Shown: positions 11,823 to 21,553, counted from the stretch's first letter. The stretch: DNA of 64,000 nt from Chlorokybus atmophyticus (GCA_009103225.1 RHPI01000797.1:507764-571763), one strand, 5' to 3'. Translations and numbers: made by a program. Notes: generated by a model not told the origin, from the sequence alone.

Positions 11823-12208
11823 GGCAAGGCCGAACTGTGGGGGGGCCATTTCTACCGGTGTACGTGCGACACAGCAATCGGCAGCTGCGACAGGTGATTG
11901 GCATTACCAAGCACGCCCTTTGCATTTGCTTCACAGGTTGGACCCTTCCCACAGCATCGAGATCATACAAAACTGCGCGGTCACCGACGCGGGATCCTTT
12001 AACCTGCTGCTGGGACAGGACTTTAACTTTCCTGTTGGCATGGGGCTGGATTGCTGGACAGAGAAGGCATGGTTTTGTCCCCATTGGAAAGAGGAGAATG
12101 GAGAGGGATACTTGCTTGTCGAGCTAGTGGCTCGCACTCGCTCTCACCAAAGGTCGGCTGCAACAGCCACCTACAAGTCGGCTGCGACAACCATTGTCAG
12201 GTTGGAGA

Positions 12209-12251
12209 CAGAGGCCACCCACAACCTTGTCATGGTTGTGGGTGGCCTCTG
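12209..12251. repeat. Perfect 18-bp inverted repeat
   Basis: CAGAGGCCACCCACAACC, seven bases, then its exact complement. It lies between the protease and the methyltransferase of element D. Confidence 0.9.
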
Positions 12252-12429
12252 CCTGCCAAGGATTCTCCTATCTCATTCAATTAATCCTAGCAGGATGCCA
12301 CTGAAAAAGTGGCCCACCATCTGAACGCCGTTGGTGCGCACAAGTGGTCGCACATCTACTGACCAGACCATGGCTCACTGCACGGTTCCCCCGCTACAAG
12401 GACCAAGCTGTTGTCCAAGAGCAATAGCA

Positions 12430-13455
12430 GGTGGCCACTGGAGTAGTGGAGTTCCATGTGTTTCGCTGACAACAAGGCTTCATTGTATTGGAACTGTTTG
12501 GAGGCATAGGTAGTGGCCTCGCCGCTGTCCTCAACACCGGCGCGACGGTCACCAAGTAACTCTACTGTGACCTTGATCCACACGCACAGATTGCCCTGAG
12601 CCACCACTTGCGCCGCCTACACGAGTGCTACCCGCAGCAGCTGCCACTGTCGTCACTGCAAGGCAGTCCGAAGGCACTGCCACATGACATCCCTTTTAAA
12701 AATGCGGATTACCTTCTGGCTGTAGGCAACATTGACTTGCAGGGTGGGAGTGTCAAGGACACTCTAGAGCAGGCAGAGGCCAAAGAGTCTCTAATGCTCG
12801 CTCGCAACTGTTCTGAGAGCTGATGCGCGTTATTGAACTCTTGCAGAACAACCAGACTTTTAGGCCTCTTGGGTACATCATCGAGAACGTGCACTTCGAG
12901 GACGATAAGCGTTATCATGTGGCCAACAGCTTTCAACAGGTGTGCTTCTTGCTGAGGCATCCTCTCAAGATCAAAGCAGCGTGTCATGGATCCCGTACTA
13001 ATCGCGTCCGCGCTAAGTGGACCAGCCTGGCCACAATGGAGGATCTCTTTGCTGCTAAGCATCTGCATAGCAATCGACCACGCGGTCTCACCATTGATGC
13101 TATCTTGGACCCTTGGCGCACAGCACAACCGATCACGTGACACGATCACGAGCACTTATATCAGTGCAATCAGCCTGGTCGACCGCGCCGTGCGCTCCCC
13201 GCTCTAGTGTCTTACCCATGTTAATATGCCTTCCGCAACGGAGGCAACGGCACGGTGTTGGATTTTAGCACAGGCCGATTGGAGGAACCCAACGCTCATG
13301 AGCGCAAACGCGCCATGAGATTTTGTTTAGCTAGTATCACAGGTTCCATGCTGACCGACAGCCAGCAGTGTCAGTTGTTGGGGTGCGCCATCGACCATCA
13401 CAGCATGGTGTGGTTGTTGAAGATGTGCTTTGCTCTCCAGGACCGCCATGTGTCC
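12430..13455 (+). pseudogene. C5-cytosine DNA methyltransferase carried by element D
   Basis: Such enzymes transfer a methyl group from S-adenosylmethionine to carbon 5 of cytosine. Motif I is clear: VLELFGGIGSGLAA (about 12484-12526), followed after an in-frame TAA (12557) by LYCDLDPHAQIAL. The Glu-Asn-Val motif is at 12883-12891 in GYIIENVHF. About 100 bases on is HGSRTNRVRAKWTSL (from 12985), matching the conserved GS-x-x-x-R-x-R-x-x-WTN segment. The C-terminal part (13255-13440) has a LTDSQQCQLLGCAID...WLL helix pair typical of the family end. The PCQ catalytic loop is degenerate: at about 12733-12760 the frame reads NIDLQGGS, so the catalytic Cys appears lost. A frameshift follows near 12810. 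It is dead in this copy. It sits between protease and RT, so it was probably part of the polyprotein. Confidence 0.85.
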
Positions 13456-13460
13456 TTTTA

Positions 13461-13493
13461 GGAGCTCGAACACCTGCCAGGTGTTCGAGCTCC
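13461..13493. repeat. Perfect 16-bp inverted repeat with 1-base loop
   Basis: GGAGCTCGAACACCTG, one C, then the exact complement. It falls at the end of the methyltransferase frame. Confidence 0.92.
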
Positions 13494-13499
13494 GGCCAG

Positions 13500-13748
13500 T
13501 GGCCGGGGGGTGGGTTGATCACGTTCGAGAGATCAAAGCGGCACGCATTGCCCTCGAGATCGCCCATATGGAGGAGCAGGCAGCAATTACTGTGGAGGAC
13601 ATTCCCGTGATCGCAATGCTACCTCCAGGTCCCATGCCATTGGACCGCTGGCTACAGGCCAGACACGTGAACTACAACTCGAAGCCCTCCTCAACAAGTG
13701 GAGGAGCCAGTTTAGCTTGAGCGTGAAGGAGCTGGGCAGCTGTTTTGT
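13500..13748 (+). pseudogene. Linker between methyltransferase and RT of element D
   Basis: An open frame (13430-13720) reads VREIKAARIALEIAHMEEQA and continues with a Pro-rich stretch. It is probably polyprotein linker. No domain recognised. It is cut at 13748 by DNA transposon copy 2 and rejoins the RT frame at 15369. Confidence 0.5.
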
Positions 13749-15365
13749 CCCCGGTAGAAATGGCCCCCCAACACTTCGGCCTTGCCCACAAATTGGAGAT
13801 CCAGCTATAACTTAATTAGGGGTCCATATGCAAGCAACATATCCATTTTTGCACTCTTTGTGGCTGCAGCCACAACTATGTTTGGTATCGAGCTGCCATT
13901 AAGGTCAACTAGCTGGTGTGCATTAAGTTCGGTATCCGTCTTCTCTTGATAATAGCCACATCTTAAATCAAATTTTGGTTAGATCATGTATTAAAGAGAT
14001 AAATCTTAATGCATGATTTAACCAAAAATGTTACGGCCGCAATTCGCGGCGAAAAATAAAAGTTCGGTATCCGTATTTTCTTGAACTTGATAATAGCCAC
14101 ATCCTAAACTAAACTAATCTTTGGTTAGATCATGTACTAAGGAGATTAATCTCAATGCGTGATCTAACCAAAAATGTTATGGCCGCAGTTCGCGGCGAAA
14201 AACCAAAAGAGCCACAGCATACGGGTTTTCGTGTCTCCATCACCGAAGTTCAAATCTGCGCGGCAGCACCTGTTGGATTAGCAAGCAACATCATACGACT
14301 TAACAACCGACCAGCTAGACTATGACGGCACGAGGCACCCTACACCGCGTTAGTAAAACATATAACCTATGTATAACGCTGCTTCAAGTTGTCTCACGTG
14401 CCAATACATGCACCAACAGCTGCATACAACGGCACTACCGGTATATGTATATATACATATATATATATATTCATATACATATATAGTCATACATATAAAT
14501 ATATTTTTGTATATCCATGTATACACCGCGGTATTTACATATAGATACCACTTGTATCAAAAAGATAAAGGTGAAGGTGGATTGTACCACTATAAAAGTG
14601 ATTTGGGGAGGGAGACTTTGCTCCACTTGCCGTTTTGTCCAATCACAGCGCGAATTTACCGGCAAATGTTTGCATTATGCGCCCTGCGTCACCTTCTGGC
14701 GCAAGGTTGGTTGCGGAGTTCTTGTCAAGTCTTTACATGTTTACCTCATGTGCTACCACGGTTTACCAATGATTATACATGCAAGTCGCAGCCTTCTACT
14801 TGCTTGCCCCGCGGCCTGCTAGCAGCAGGCCGCGGGGCAAGCCATCAATATGCCCCGGGGTTGAATCGGCAATTTGGCAATGATGTGGTCGTAAGATTAT
14901 TATGGTTGTAACAATGGAAGGATCAATCTAGCGTTCCGAGTTGTTAAGTGTGAAGTCTCGTATCGACAATGGAATCGGTCACAATTTCAATGATGATGTG
15001 TACAGCTTTAGCATGCAAATGAAATGCATTATAATGTTATCGTCAAGTCCTCAATTGCGTTCGGGAGTAAAGACGCACTGTTAATAAATTGGTCACAACT
15101 GTAATTGCGAGTTAAACAAGTCTTTCTACCGGCCTGAACCCTTGATTACGTAAACGCCGAAACCTTAACATTCTTAGGGATTCGGTTCTTACGATCGTCA
15201 CCGGCGGATTGCCGTTTGCGACAGGTCGCAATAAGATTCCGGCTGCAGCTACAACATATATACGGATCCGTCATAAACTTTGCAAAATCCGTAAATAATG
15301 TCCGGCTTCGTCCATTACAAAGTTGCGGATCCAACCTGATCTGTCAATACCCATTTCTACCGTTG
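13749..15365 (-). mobile_element. Non-autonomous DNA transposon, CACTA-like, copy 2 (inverted)
   Basis: Ends CCCCGGTAGAAATGG (13749) and the complement of CAACGGTAGAAATGG (ending 15365), with TGT on both sides (13746-13748, 15366-15368) as a 3-bp target duplication. It is homologous to copy 1 in reverse orientation, so the two form a large inverted repeat. It carries an internal tandem duplication of about 136 bp (13925-14060 and 14060-14200) absent from copy 1, which explains its 1617-bp length. At 13782-13786 it has the intact TTGCC (GGCAA) site that copy 1 shows filled by a TRIM. No transposase seen. Conserved hairpin at 14802-14842. Confidence 0.88.
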
Positions 15366-15368
15366 TGT

Positions 15369-16640
15369 TTACCAGATAGACATCGAGTTGGTGAACACTA
15401 AACCGGTGTTGCAACGACAGTACAAACTCTCTGAGTTGGAAGAAGACTTTGTGGAGCAGAGGTGCAAGGCACTGTTAGATGCAAGCCTGGTCGAGGAGTC
15501 CACATCGGACTTTGCGGCCGCGACCGTCATGCCCCTGAAGAAGGATTTAGCAGGCAACTGGCCAGACCGATGTATGTGCGGTGACAACCGCCCCCCCAAC
15601 AACAAGACCAAGCAAAGCAGGTATCCAAAGCCTACTGCAGAAGGTTTTTTTGATGATGTAGGAGACTGTACAGTCTACATCATCAACATGCGCTAAGGGT
15701 ACAACCAGATTGCCATAAAGGAGGAGGACAAGCACAAGACCTCCTTCTAGGGCAACGGGCAGCTGTATTAGTGGAAGGTTATGCGCTTTGGGCTGAAGAA
15801 TGCTCTTGCCAAGTTTCAACGCGTCATGGACAAAGCCCTTAAGGGATTGAACTTCGCATGCTGCTACATCGACGACATCCTCATCTTCAGTTGCAGCAAT
15901 GAGGAGCATCTCAGGCATATTGAGGAGGTGCTCAGAGATTGAAGGAAGTAGGGATGACGGTGCACCCCAACAAGTGCAACTTTTTAACCCACAAGATACC
16001 TTACCTAGGGCACATGATTGTGCCCCACGGTGTGTATGTACAGCAGGCCAAGGTGGAGGCACTAGTGGCTATCCCTGCCCCCACAGATCTCACGCAACTG
16101 CATGCTTTCCTTGGCCTCGCCAATTGCTACAGACGGTTCGTCAAAGACTTTGCGAAGATTGTGCGGCCACCCAACGAGCTGCTGAAGAGAGACACGGAGT
16201 TCCCATGGAAGGAGGCACAACAAAAGGCCTTTAAGAAGCCGAAGCTCCGACTCACTACAGCTCCCATTCTTCAGCGACCTGAATACGACAGGTCATTCGT
16301 TATGCACACAGATTGGAGCAAGCTCGGCATAGGAGCAATGCTCGTGCAGCACAATCACAACAAGAAGGAGGGCGTATTGTCGTATACCAGCCGCAGCAAC
16401 AACAGCGCTGAGGCCAACTACATCAGCTACGAGGGGAGTGTCTCACCGCAGTATGGGCCATCTCCTTTTTCCGCCCCTTTCTGTTTGGACGGCAGTTTCA
16501 ACTGATTACCAACCACTGAAGTGGCTGATAACCAACTAGCACCTGACAGGCAAGCTGACACGGTGGGCACTACTGCTGCAGGAGTATAACTTTGAGGTGG
16601 AGCATCGGGCAGGCCTGTCCAACCAGGACGCAGACGGCCT
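15369..16640 (+). pseudogene. Reverse transcriptase and RNase H of element D
   Basis: RT copies the element RNA into DNA and RNase H removes the template. The frame reads NTKPVLQRQYKLSELEEDFV (from about 15390), then a VMPLKKD strand. The catalytic box is intact as CCYIDDILIFS (YIDD at 15865-15876). After a frameshift near 15930 comes the thumb/connection with FLTHKIPYLGHMI (about 15978-16020) and LHAFLGLANCYRRFVKDFAKI. RNase H follows with FVMHTDWSKLGIGAML (about 16300) and, after another break, LITNHQPLKW and an EHRAGLSNQDADGLS tail. In-frame stops occur at several points (for example SF-stop-GNGQLY-stop-W near 15750). It is non-functional as read. Confidence 0.85.
15652..15685. repeat. Imperfect palindrome in RT coding sequence
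   Basis: GATGATGTA, three unpaired bases, the self-complementary GACTGTACAGTC, then TACATCATC. It replaces the usual sequence around a conserved RT strand. Confidence 0.7.
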
Positions 16641-17019
16641 TAGTGGCACCCCCACCTCAGCACTAACGATGCGACAGGAGCCCGACACGAGTTGGGTCCA
16701 ACAGTCACACCTCCAGGTGTAGCGGCCATGTTCGCTGTCGCTGCGCTATATTCAGGACGCAAGGCCCAGGCCACTGAGGCAGCAGCAGACGAGGACGTGC
16801 CTTCTCTCGCGCCCACCGTCACAGACCCCATAGAGAAAGCGCTTGCCGCCGACACTGAGGTGGACGATGAGGAGCTGGCACCCACCGACATACGACATCT
16901 AGCTTGACCAGCCATCCCTCGCACTGCTCTGAACTGGACAATTTTCAGCAGGCATGAGCGCACGTGGGAAGGACCGCGTTAGTCAACGCACTCAGCGCTA
17001 TCGCTAAGCCAACGACGAA
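16641..17019 (+). pseudogene. RNase H-integrase linker of element D
   Basis: The frame 16692-16907 is Ala/Thr/Glu-rich (SLAPTVTDPIEKAL... EVDDEELAP) and looks like an unstructured linker. No domain recognised. Confidence 0.4.
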
Positions 17020-18158
17020 TTGTATCGACGAATACATCATGAGGACAAGGAGGTCCCAACACCAGCTGCGCGAGAAGGCATGATTGCTGCCTTTTACACC
17101 GAGCTCGGACACTTCGGTGTTAAGCGCACGACCAATCTGGCCAGGACTCAGTATTGGTGGTATGGGTGCACAAACATGTGTGCGAGTTTGTCAACGACTG
17201 CATGCAGTGTGACATGGTCAGCGCGAGCCTCAACGCGCGCAACGCCACCTTGTATCCCCTCCCCATCTCGGGACTATGATACTGCTGGGGACTGGACATC
17301 CTCGGGGACTTATCGCCCTCAGCACGAGGCAACCGTTACATCCTCGTCATGATCGAGCACATCTCCAAGTGGGTGGAGCTGGTGCCCCTGCCCGACATAA
17401 ACAGCTAGGGAGTAGCCCAGGCTTTCCTCCCCGATGTACTCGGACGCTTCGGCAGCTGTGCTAAAGTCATCACCGACCAAGGTACGAAGTTCAGAGGAGT
17501 TTGACAAGCTCATGGACAGATACTTTATCGACCATCGTCGTACCTCACGCGACCATCCACAAGCCGATGGTCTCGCTGAGCGTACCGTGCAGACCATCAA
17601 AAAGGCTTTGCAAGTACGTCCTCGACTACGAGAAGAGCACATGGGATGACCACCTCCCATGGGTAGCACTGGGGTACCGGCTGTCCAAGCAGGCAGCACT
17701 GCGGGAGTACAACCCATACTATTTGTTATTTGGAAGATAGCCATTTCTCCCTTTTGGTGCACAGCAAGAGGTCGACAGAGTGGTGGACAATCTCGACGAG
17801 ATGATGTATAATCTGACAGTGCGCAACGCTATGTTCAAGCACACTGTCCCCATGGCCTTCAATAACTTGCGCATCGCTCAGCACCGCGACACGCTTTGCT
17901 ATGAGCGTATGCACAACGGGTTTCACAAGGAGTGAGAACGCCGCTTCCATCCAGAAGACTACGTCTACCGCATGGCGACCACACGCGACACCCTCGACAC
18001 CTCCGTCGGGCGCGCTGTCTATAAGGTATTGAAGGTGTATCCCACATGGGTACTGGACCTTCTGGGACAACAAGGCGAGCGCATGAAGGACAATATAGTG
18101 AACTGCGTGCCCTGTCATCTCCCCTACGTTGCTGGCTTCAAATAAATCTAGCACCCGC
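17020..18158 (+). pseudogene. Integrase of element D
   Basis: It inserts the DNA copy into the genome. The N-terminal zinc-binding part begins RRIHHEDKEVPTPAAREGMI and includes FYTELGHFGVKRTT and a YWWYG turn (17020-17165). The catalytic core has D-D-E: GLDILGDL (about 17290), VITDQGTKF (about 17466) and, after a frameshift, DHPQADGLAERTVQTIKKAL (about 17550-17610). The C-terminal region (to about 18145) contains FHPEDYVYRM and VLKVYPTWVLDLLGQQGERM, similar in place to the GPF/Y module. A chromodomain, usual at this position in chromoviruses, is absent; a PHD finger follows. Confidence 0.8.
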
Positions 18159-18323
18159 TGCGAGAAATGTGGCAGTGCCGACAACGACCCGGTTAAGCTG
18201 TTATGCGAAGGCTGCAACCAAGGCACGCATTGTTATTGCCTTAACCCTCCATTAGACAAGGTGCCGCTGTGGGAGTATTGGTGCGATGACTGCCGCATTA
18301 ACGGTCCCTCATACAGTCGGTAG
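18129..18323 (+). pseudogene. PHD finger at the end of element D Pol
   Basis: A canonical C4-H-C3 PHD finger spans 18159-18293: CEKCG, then LLCEGCNQGTHCYC, then LNPPLDKVPLWEYWCDDC, ending at TAG 30 bases later. All eight zinc ligands and the Trp before the last Cys pair are present. PHD fingers read the histone H3 tail (K4 methylation state). It lies directly after the integrase C-terminus, one frameshift away, where chromoviruses carry a chromodomain, so a role in choosing integration sites is plausible. That role is inference. Unlike its neighbours it has no internal stop. Confidence 0.85.
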
Positions 18324-18604
18324 GAGCTGAGTCAAGAGGAGAGGAGTGGAGCAGGAGGCTACCCTAGAACCTCAGGGGGGTGGCTTGTTGACTGTGTGTA
18401 CTACAGCATACTAGGTACAGTAAGGAGGATAGCGTCACCAGCTCTACTACTGATCAGATCCTCACATAGGTTCAGCCCTGAGCCTATGCCTATGGTTGGG
18501 GGGTTGTCTTTGTTTGTGTTGCTCTAATGCTGCGCGTAGCACCAACATGCCCACATGGGCGCTCGTTTGCAGTGTGCCCAAGATGGCGTGACCCTCGACC
18601 ATGG
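18324..18604. other. Possible 3' end of element D, no LTR recognised
   Basis: A purine-rich tract (18334-18355) and a G-run followed by TGTTGACTG (about 18386-18395) could be a polypurine tract and LTR start, but no matching 5' copy was found upstream of 6571. Confidence 0.3.
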
Positions 18605-18960
18605 CAGGCACGACAGTTGAGCACTACTTGACAGCATTGAAGCGCCCAGTTGGTGAGCGCATTGCTGTTGATGAGTTGCTCATGCCTGACGCTCTCGCCG
18701 AGTGGGCGAGATAAACCGAGGATGGTGCGGCCAAGACATTGAAAGCGCTATTTAAGTTCCTTGTGGAGCGCTATGGTGGCATGGATCCGGCTACACCGGC
18801 TCGCAACAAGCTCAACAAGTTGCGACAGAATCGTCGGGCGTCTTTAATCTATCCGCGGGAGTTCCAAGCATAGGTGGGTCGCGCGAACAGTGGCGTCGTG
18901 CCCATGGGCAAAGATGAGCAGTTTGAATTGTCACAAGCGCGCCTTTTTGCCGTGTGCGCA
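18605..18960 (+). pseudogene. Gag fragment, family B-like
   Basis: On the plus strand the frame reads ELLMPDALAEWAR-stop-TEDGAAKT and continues with FLVERYGGMDPATPARNKL. It is colinear with the Gag of element B (59919-60185, minus). Premature stops occur after WAR and after REFQA. It lies next to an oppositely oriented Gag fragment, so the locus is rearranged. Confidence 0.75.
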
Positions 18961-19340
18961 CTCGGCTGAGGGTAACGCTTTCCATTCACCCCCCTGCGGC
19001 TTGGCCGCAGCTGCCACATGTGCCTTCTCCTGCACCGCTGTGTTATCACTGTTCAAATACACGCTCAACTTCTGCAGGTTGGCGAAATCCTCAGAAACTC
19101 AAGGAAGTCCCGTCGCCGTGTTGTATTGCAGCTGATCGCGCACACGCGCATCCAAGCCGCGCTTGTACAATTCGGACTGCTCAGCCTTGTCCATGAGCAT
19201 GAGGCCACGGTTCACGCGACCCACCAATGCTTGGAACTCCTGCAGAGAGATTGAAACCTCCCGGCCATTCTGTCGCAGCTCTAGACTCTGGCGGTCTCAC
19301 CGCACTTATCGGCGGCTGAAATAGCCGATATTGCCATCGA
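18960..19340 (-). pseudogene. Gag/leader fragment, family B-like, minus strand
   Basis: This aligns at DNA level with element B bases 59700-60020 (same 'catccaagccgcgcttgtac' block) and then, past a deletion, with leader sequence near 61350-61420 ('gaaatagccgat'). No intact frame. Confidence 0.7.
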
Positions 19341-19467
19341 ACTGCCCCCAAGGGATTTGTATTTTGTTAAGATATATATCCCTTCACAATACCACGTGGT
19401 GGCAAGCACATACAAGAGAAGCAAAATATGTTATTAAGTAGGGGATGCGTTGAGATGCACTGCTTGG

Positions 19468-19487
19468 GGGGGGGGGGGGGGGGGGGN
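19468..19487. other. Poly-G run with single N
   Basis: Homopolymer ending in one N: an uncertain or patched assembly point. Confidence 0.9.
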
Positions 19488-19760
19488 CCTGAGTGGCCGC
19501 CTCCCCTAACAACAAATTAGGCTAGGCAGGGCAAGGCAAGCTAGGCTAGGCTAGGCAAGGCAAGGCAAAGCAAACCAGGCTAGGCAAGTTAAGCACCAGC
19601 AGGAGCGCTTGTTACATTCACAACTAATCAATACCACTAGTTGCCGCCGCCGCTGCTGCTGCAGTTGCTGCCGCCTGCGGTTTGCCGCCTGCGGCCGCTG
19701 TTGCTGCTGCCTGCCGCCGCCCCTCCCACATGCCCCTCGCCGCCCGTGCTCCGATACCAA

Positions 19761-20083
19761 TGTCAAGAAGGGGTGCTACCGCCCCTTCTAATCCCCTACT
19801 TCAACACCGCCACCAGCCAGGCCGTTGACACCGCCGCCGCCAGGGGCAACTGCCAGAGCAGAAGATCCCTTGGCTATGACGGCCGCTATGTTAGCAGTGC
19901 CGCCATACAGCTGATATTGACACGAGACTCATGTCATTAGTCTCATGTCATCAATGTTACAGATAAGTAACACTACATTAGGGCCTTAACATTAGTTAAC
20001 GGCCCTAATACGGCTTAAGTGATTGTATATACCCGTAAGGACCCTTATTTAATACGAGGAACCTCTATAGAGGTAGCACTCCT
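19761..20083 (-). repeat. Degenerate LTR, family B-like, with primer site
   Basis: It starts TGTCAAGAAGGGG and follows the family B LTR (61887-62220): 'gctaccgcccc', 'ttagggcct', 'ggtagcact'. Immediately left is the complement of the primer site TTGGTATCGGAGC (about 19748-19760). The remnant is therefore on the minus strand with this as its 5' LTR. The right end is approximate. Confidence 0.65.
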
Positions 20084-20104
20084 CTTGGCACCATTACCAC
20101 CATA

Positions 20105-20495
20105 CCAAAAGTGTTGTGCTTCTTTTGCAACTCAATCAAGGCATGCAACACATTGATAAGCATGTTAAATTTCACATGTACCAGCACACAAGCGCTCTCT
20201 TACACTTTTTCAACATTAACAAGTGGCAACTTGTTATGTGCTTGCCATGCATGTGTCATTACATGCACTTGGGACCGATCATCAAACCAGTTTGCTATAT
20301 GCATATCAAGCAATCAGCTATTAACCATCTCTACACCAGTCACGGCGTAATCGAATTAAACCTTCTTGGCCTTGCCCTTTGCCTTAATAGGGCGGTTCTT
20401 TGCAATGTGGCCCGGCTGATGACAGACGGAACAAGTGCGAGCCGCAGCAGGTTGTGTAGCACCACCTGCAGATGTGCCACCAGTATAATGTCACG
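20105..20495 (-). pseudogene. Gag-Pol junction fragment with zinc knuckle, family B-like
   Basis: On the minus strand the frame ends with CHQPGHIAKNRP, a CCHC knuckle whose last Cys has become Arg, then AKKV, a TAA, and the start of Pol. It aligns with 59300-59680 of element B. Here the knuckle's CAG (Gln) codon is intact where element B has TAG. Confidence 0.7.
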
Positions 20496-20499
20496 ATTT

Positions 20500-21553
20500 G
20501 AGATAGGTTGTGACACAAGTCCTAGAGACCTTCAAACCGATACAGCAGTAGGTTGTGACAAGCAGGCAAGCCAGCAGCGAGTATCCAGCTGCAGAGTGTT
20601 GGGAGAAGGCATGGAAGCCGAGGTTTAGTCCGAGGGCAGCCTCTAACAGCATGCGCGACATGGTGAATGTCTACATGTAAGCGGAAGTTCTGCTTCCCAC
20701 ACTTGCTCACCTTGTGCTCACCTCTTCTTGTCTGTTTATTATGACGGTAGCCAACCGCTTGCACACTACGTAGAAGAGGTGTATGTATCGTTCACCATCC
20801 CCTTCCGCCCATAACTTAGCTGCGCAACTCGAGCACAAGCACACTCTTTGCATACCCCTTTTGCTGCATGGCTATCATGTCATACATGAAGTTTGTACAC
20901 AAGATGCAAAGCACGTTTTGCATGTGCGAATATGCATGTGAATGGTAAGTGCTGCGTTATGCACCGAGATATGCACTCCAATATATATCACGACCCCCAA
21001 CTTCGCTTGTTTTGCAATGTTGTACCTAGGTGAGGGCTTTCTTTCGAGGGACCCTCGCAAATTGCCTGTCATTCACCTTGCAGTATACACATGAGTAAAA
21101 GCCTATGTTTTGTGTTTGAAATTACGTTAGAGCATGACAATACAAATGCGCTTATAAAGCAAACACTGTTTGCTTAATAATCGCTGCATTCATATCAGTA
21201 TGCTATACCATTGCAAAACGATGAGTCCTAATACAGGGTTGCAGGAGTTCTGTAAGCAATCACAAGAACTGTCATCACCGTGGTGAGATCTGACTGTGGC
21301 TGCACCTACAATTACCTCACCCAATCACACAGACACAGCGAGCAAGTTGCCGTCTGGCACTTAATGCACCTAATTCCATTCCGTAAGGCTGGATCGATTA
21401 CTCCATTTACAATAATACATGTTGCAAGCGTCTGAAGTGGACGCCCACAACTCATAAATGTCAAACGAGGATGAAGGCTGAAAGGTAATTAACCAAGAGT
21501 ATCAAACATTTGTTGCATGTGTTTGCGTTTATGAATAGGTATGAAGGGATAGG
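20500..21553. other. No recognised gene
   Basis: Only short frames and no known domain. The last 30 bases ('aataggtatgaagggatagg') are GGGATA-like and continue, past the inserted element A, at 28552. Confidence 0.5.

Larger units (their letters stand above)
9811..11860 (+). mobile_element. Non-autonomous DNA transposon, CACTA-like, copy 1
   Basis: Terminal inverted repeats are CACCGCTAGAAGTGG (9811) and the complement of CACCGGTAGAAATGG (ending 11860). They are flanked by TAC on both sides (9808-9810, 11861-11863), a 3-bp target duplication. Ends starting CAC and 3-bp duplications are features of the CACTA (En/Spm) superfamily, but the ends read CACCG rather than CACTA, so the assignment is inference. 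Without the nested TRIM the copy is about 1.5 kb. No transposase is visible. Inside are AT-rich (TATA)n stretches (10620-10770) and a perfect GC-rich hairpin (10345-10385). Copies 2 (13749-15365) and 3 (62945 onward) align along their length. Confidence 0.85.
9641..12084 (+). pseudogene. Aspartic protease of element D, split by a transposon
   Basis: The first half (about 9641-9810) has the motif HVTINGRAPNLMLDSG with the catalytic Asp-Ser-Gly at about 9724-9732, then an in-frame TAG and a hydrophobic IIGRYLAHDLGI strand. The frame is broken at 9810 by a 2-kb DNA transposon. It resumes at 11861 once the element and one TAC target copy are removed. The second half (about 11861-12084) has the family's C-terminal hydrophobic motif, here SFNLLLGQDF. 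Retroviral proteases of this type cleave the Gag-Pol polyprotein. The two halves are in different frames in places. Confidence 0.75.
6571..18323 (+). mobile_element. Decayed Ty3/gypsy element encoding a DNA methyltransferase and a PHD finger (element D)
   Basis: On the plus strand, in order: Gag with two CCHC knuckles, an aspartic protease, a C5-cytosine methyltransferase, RT, RNase H, integrase and a PHD finger. Two DNA transposons (9811-11860 and 13749-15365) interrupt it, one carrying a TRIM. Outside these, domains follow in colinear order with many frameshifts and stops. RT before RNase H before integrase defines Ty3/gypsy. No LTR pair could be identified, so the true ends are unknown. 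Retrotransposons with captured cytosine methyltransferases are known from charophytes and dinoflagellates. Confidence 0.85.

Noticed and set aside
9811-15365. One large foldback transposon carrying the methyltransferase as cargo
   Set aside because: Each arm has its own pair of inverted ends and its own target duplication (TAC, TGT), and the flanking gypsy frames rejoin. Two separate insertions explain it better.
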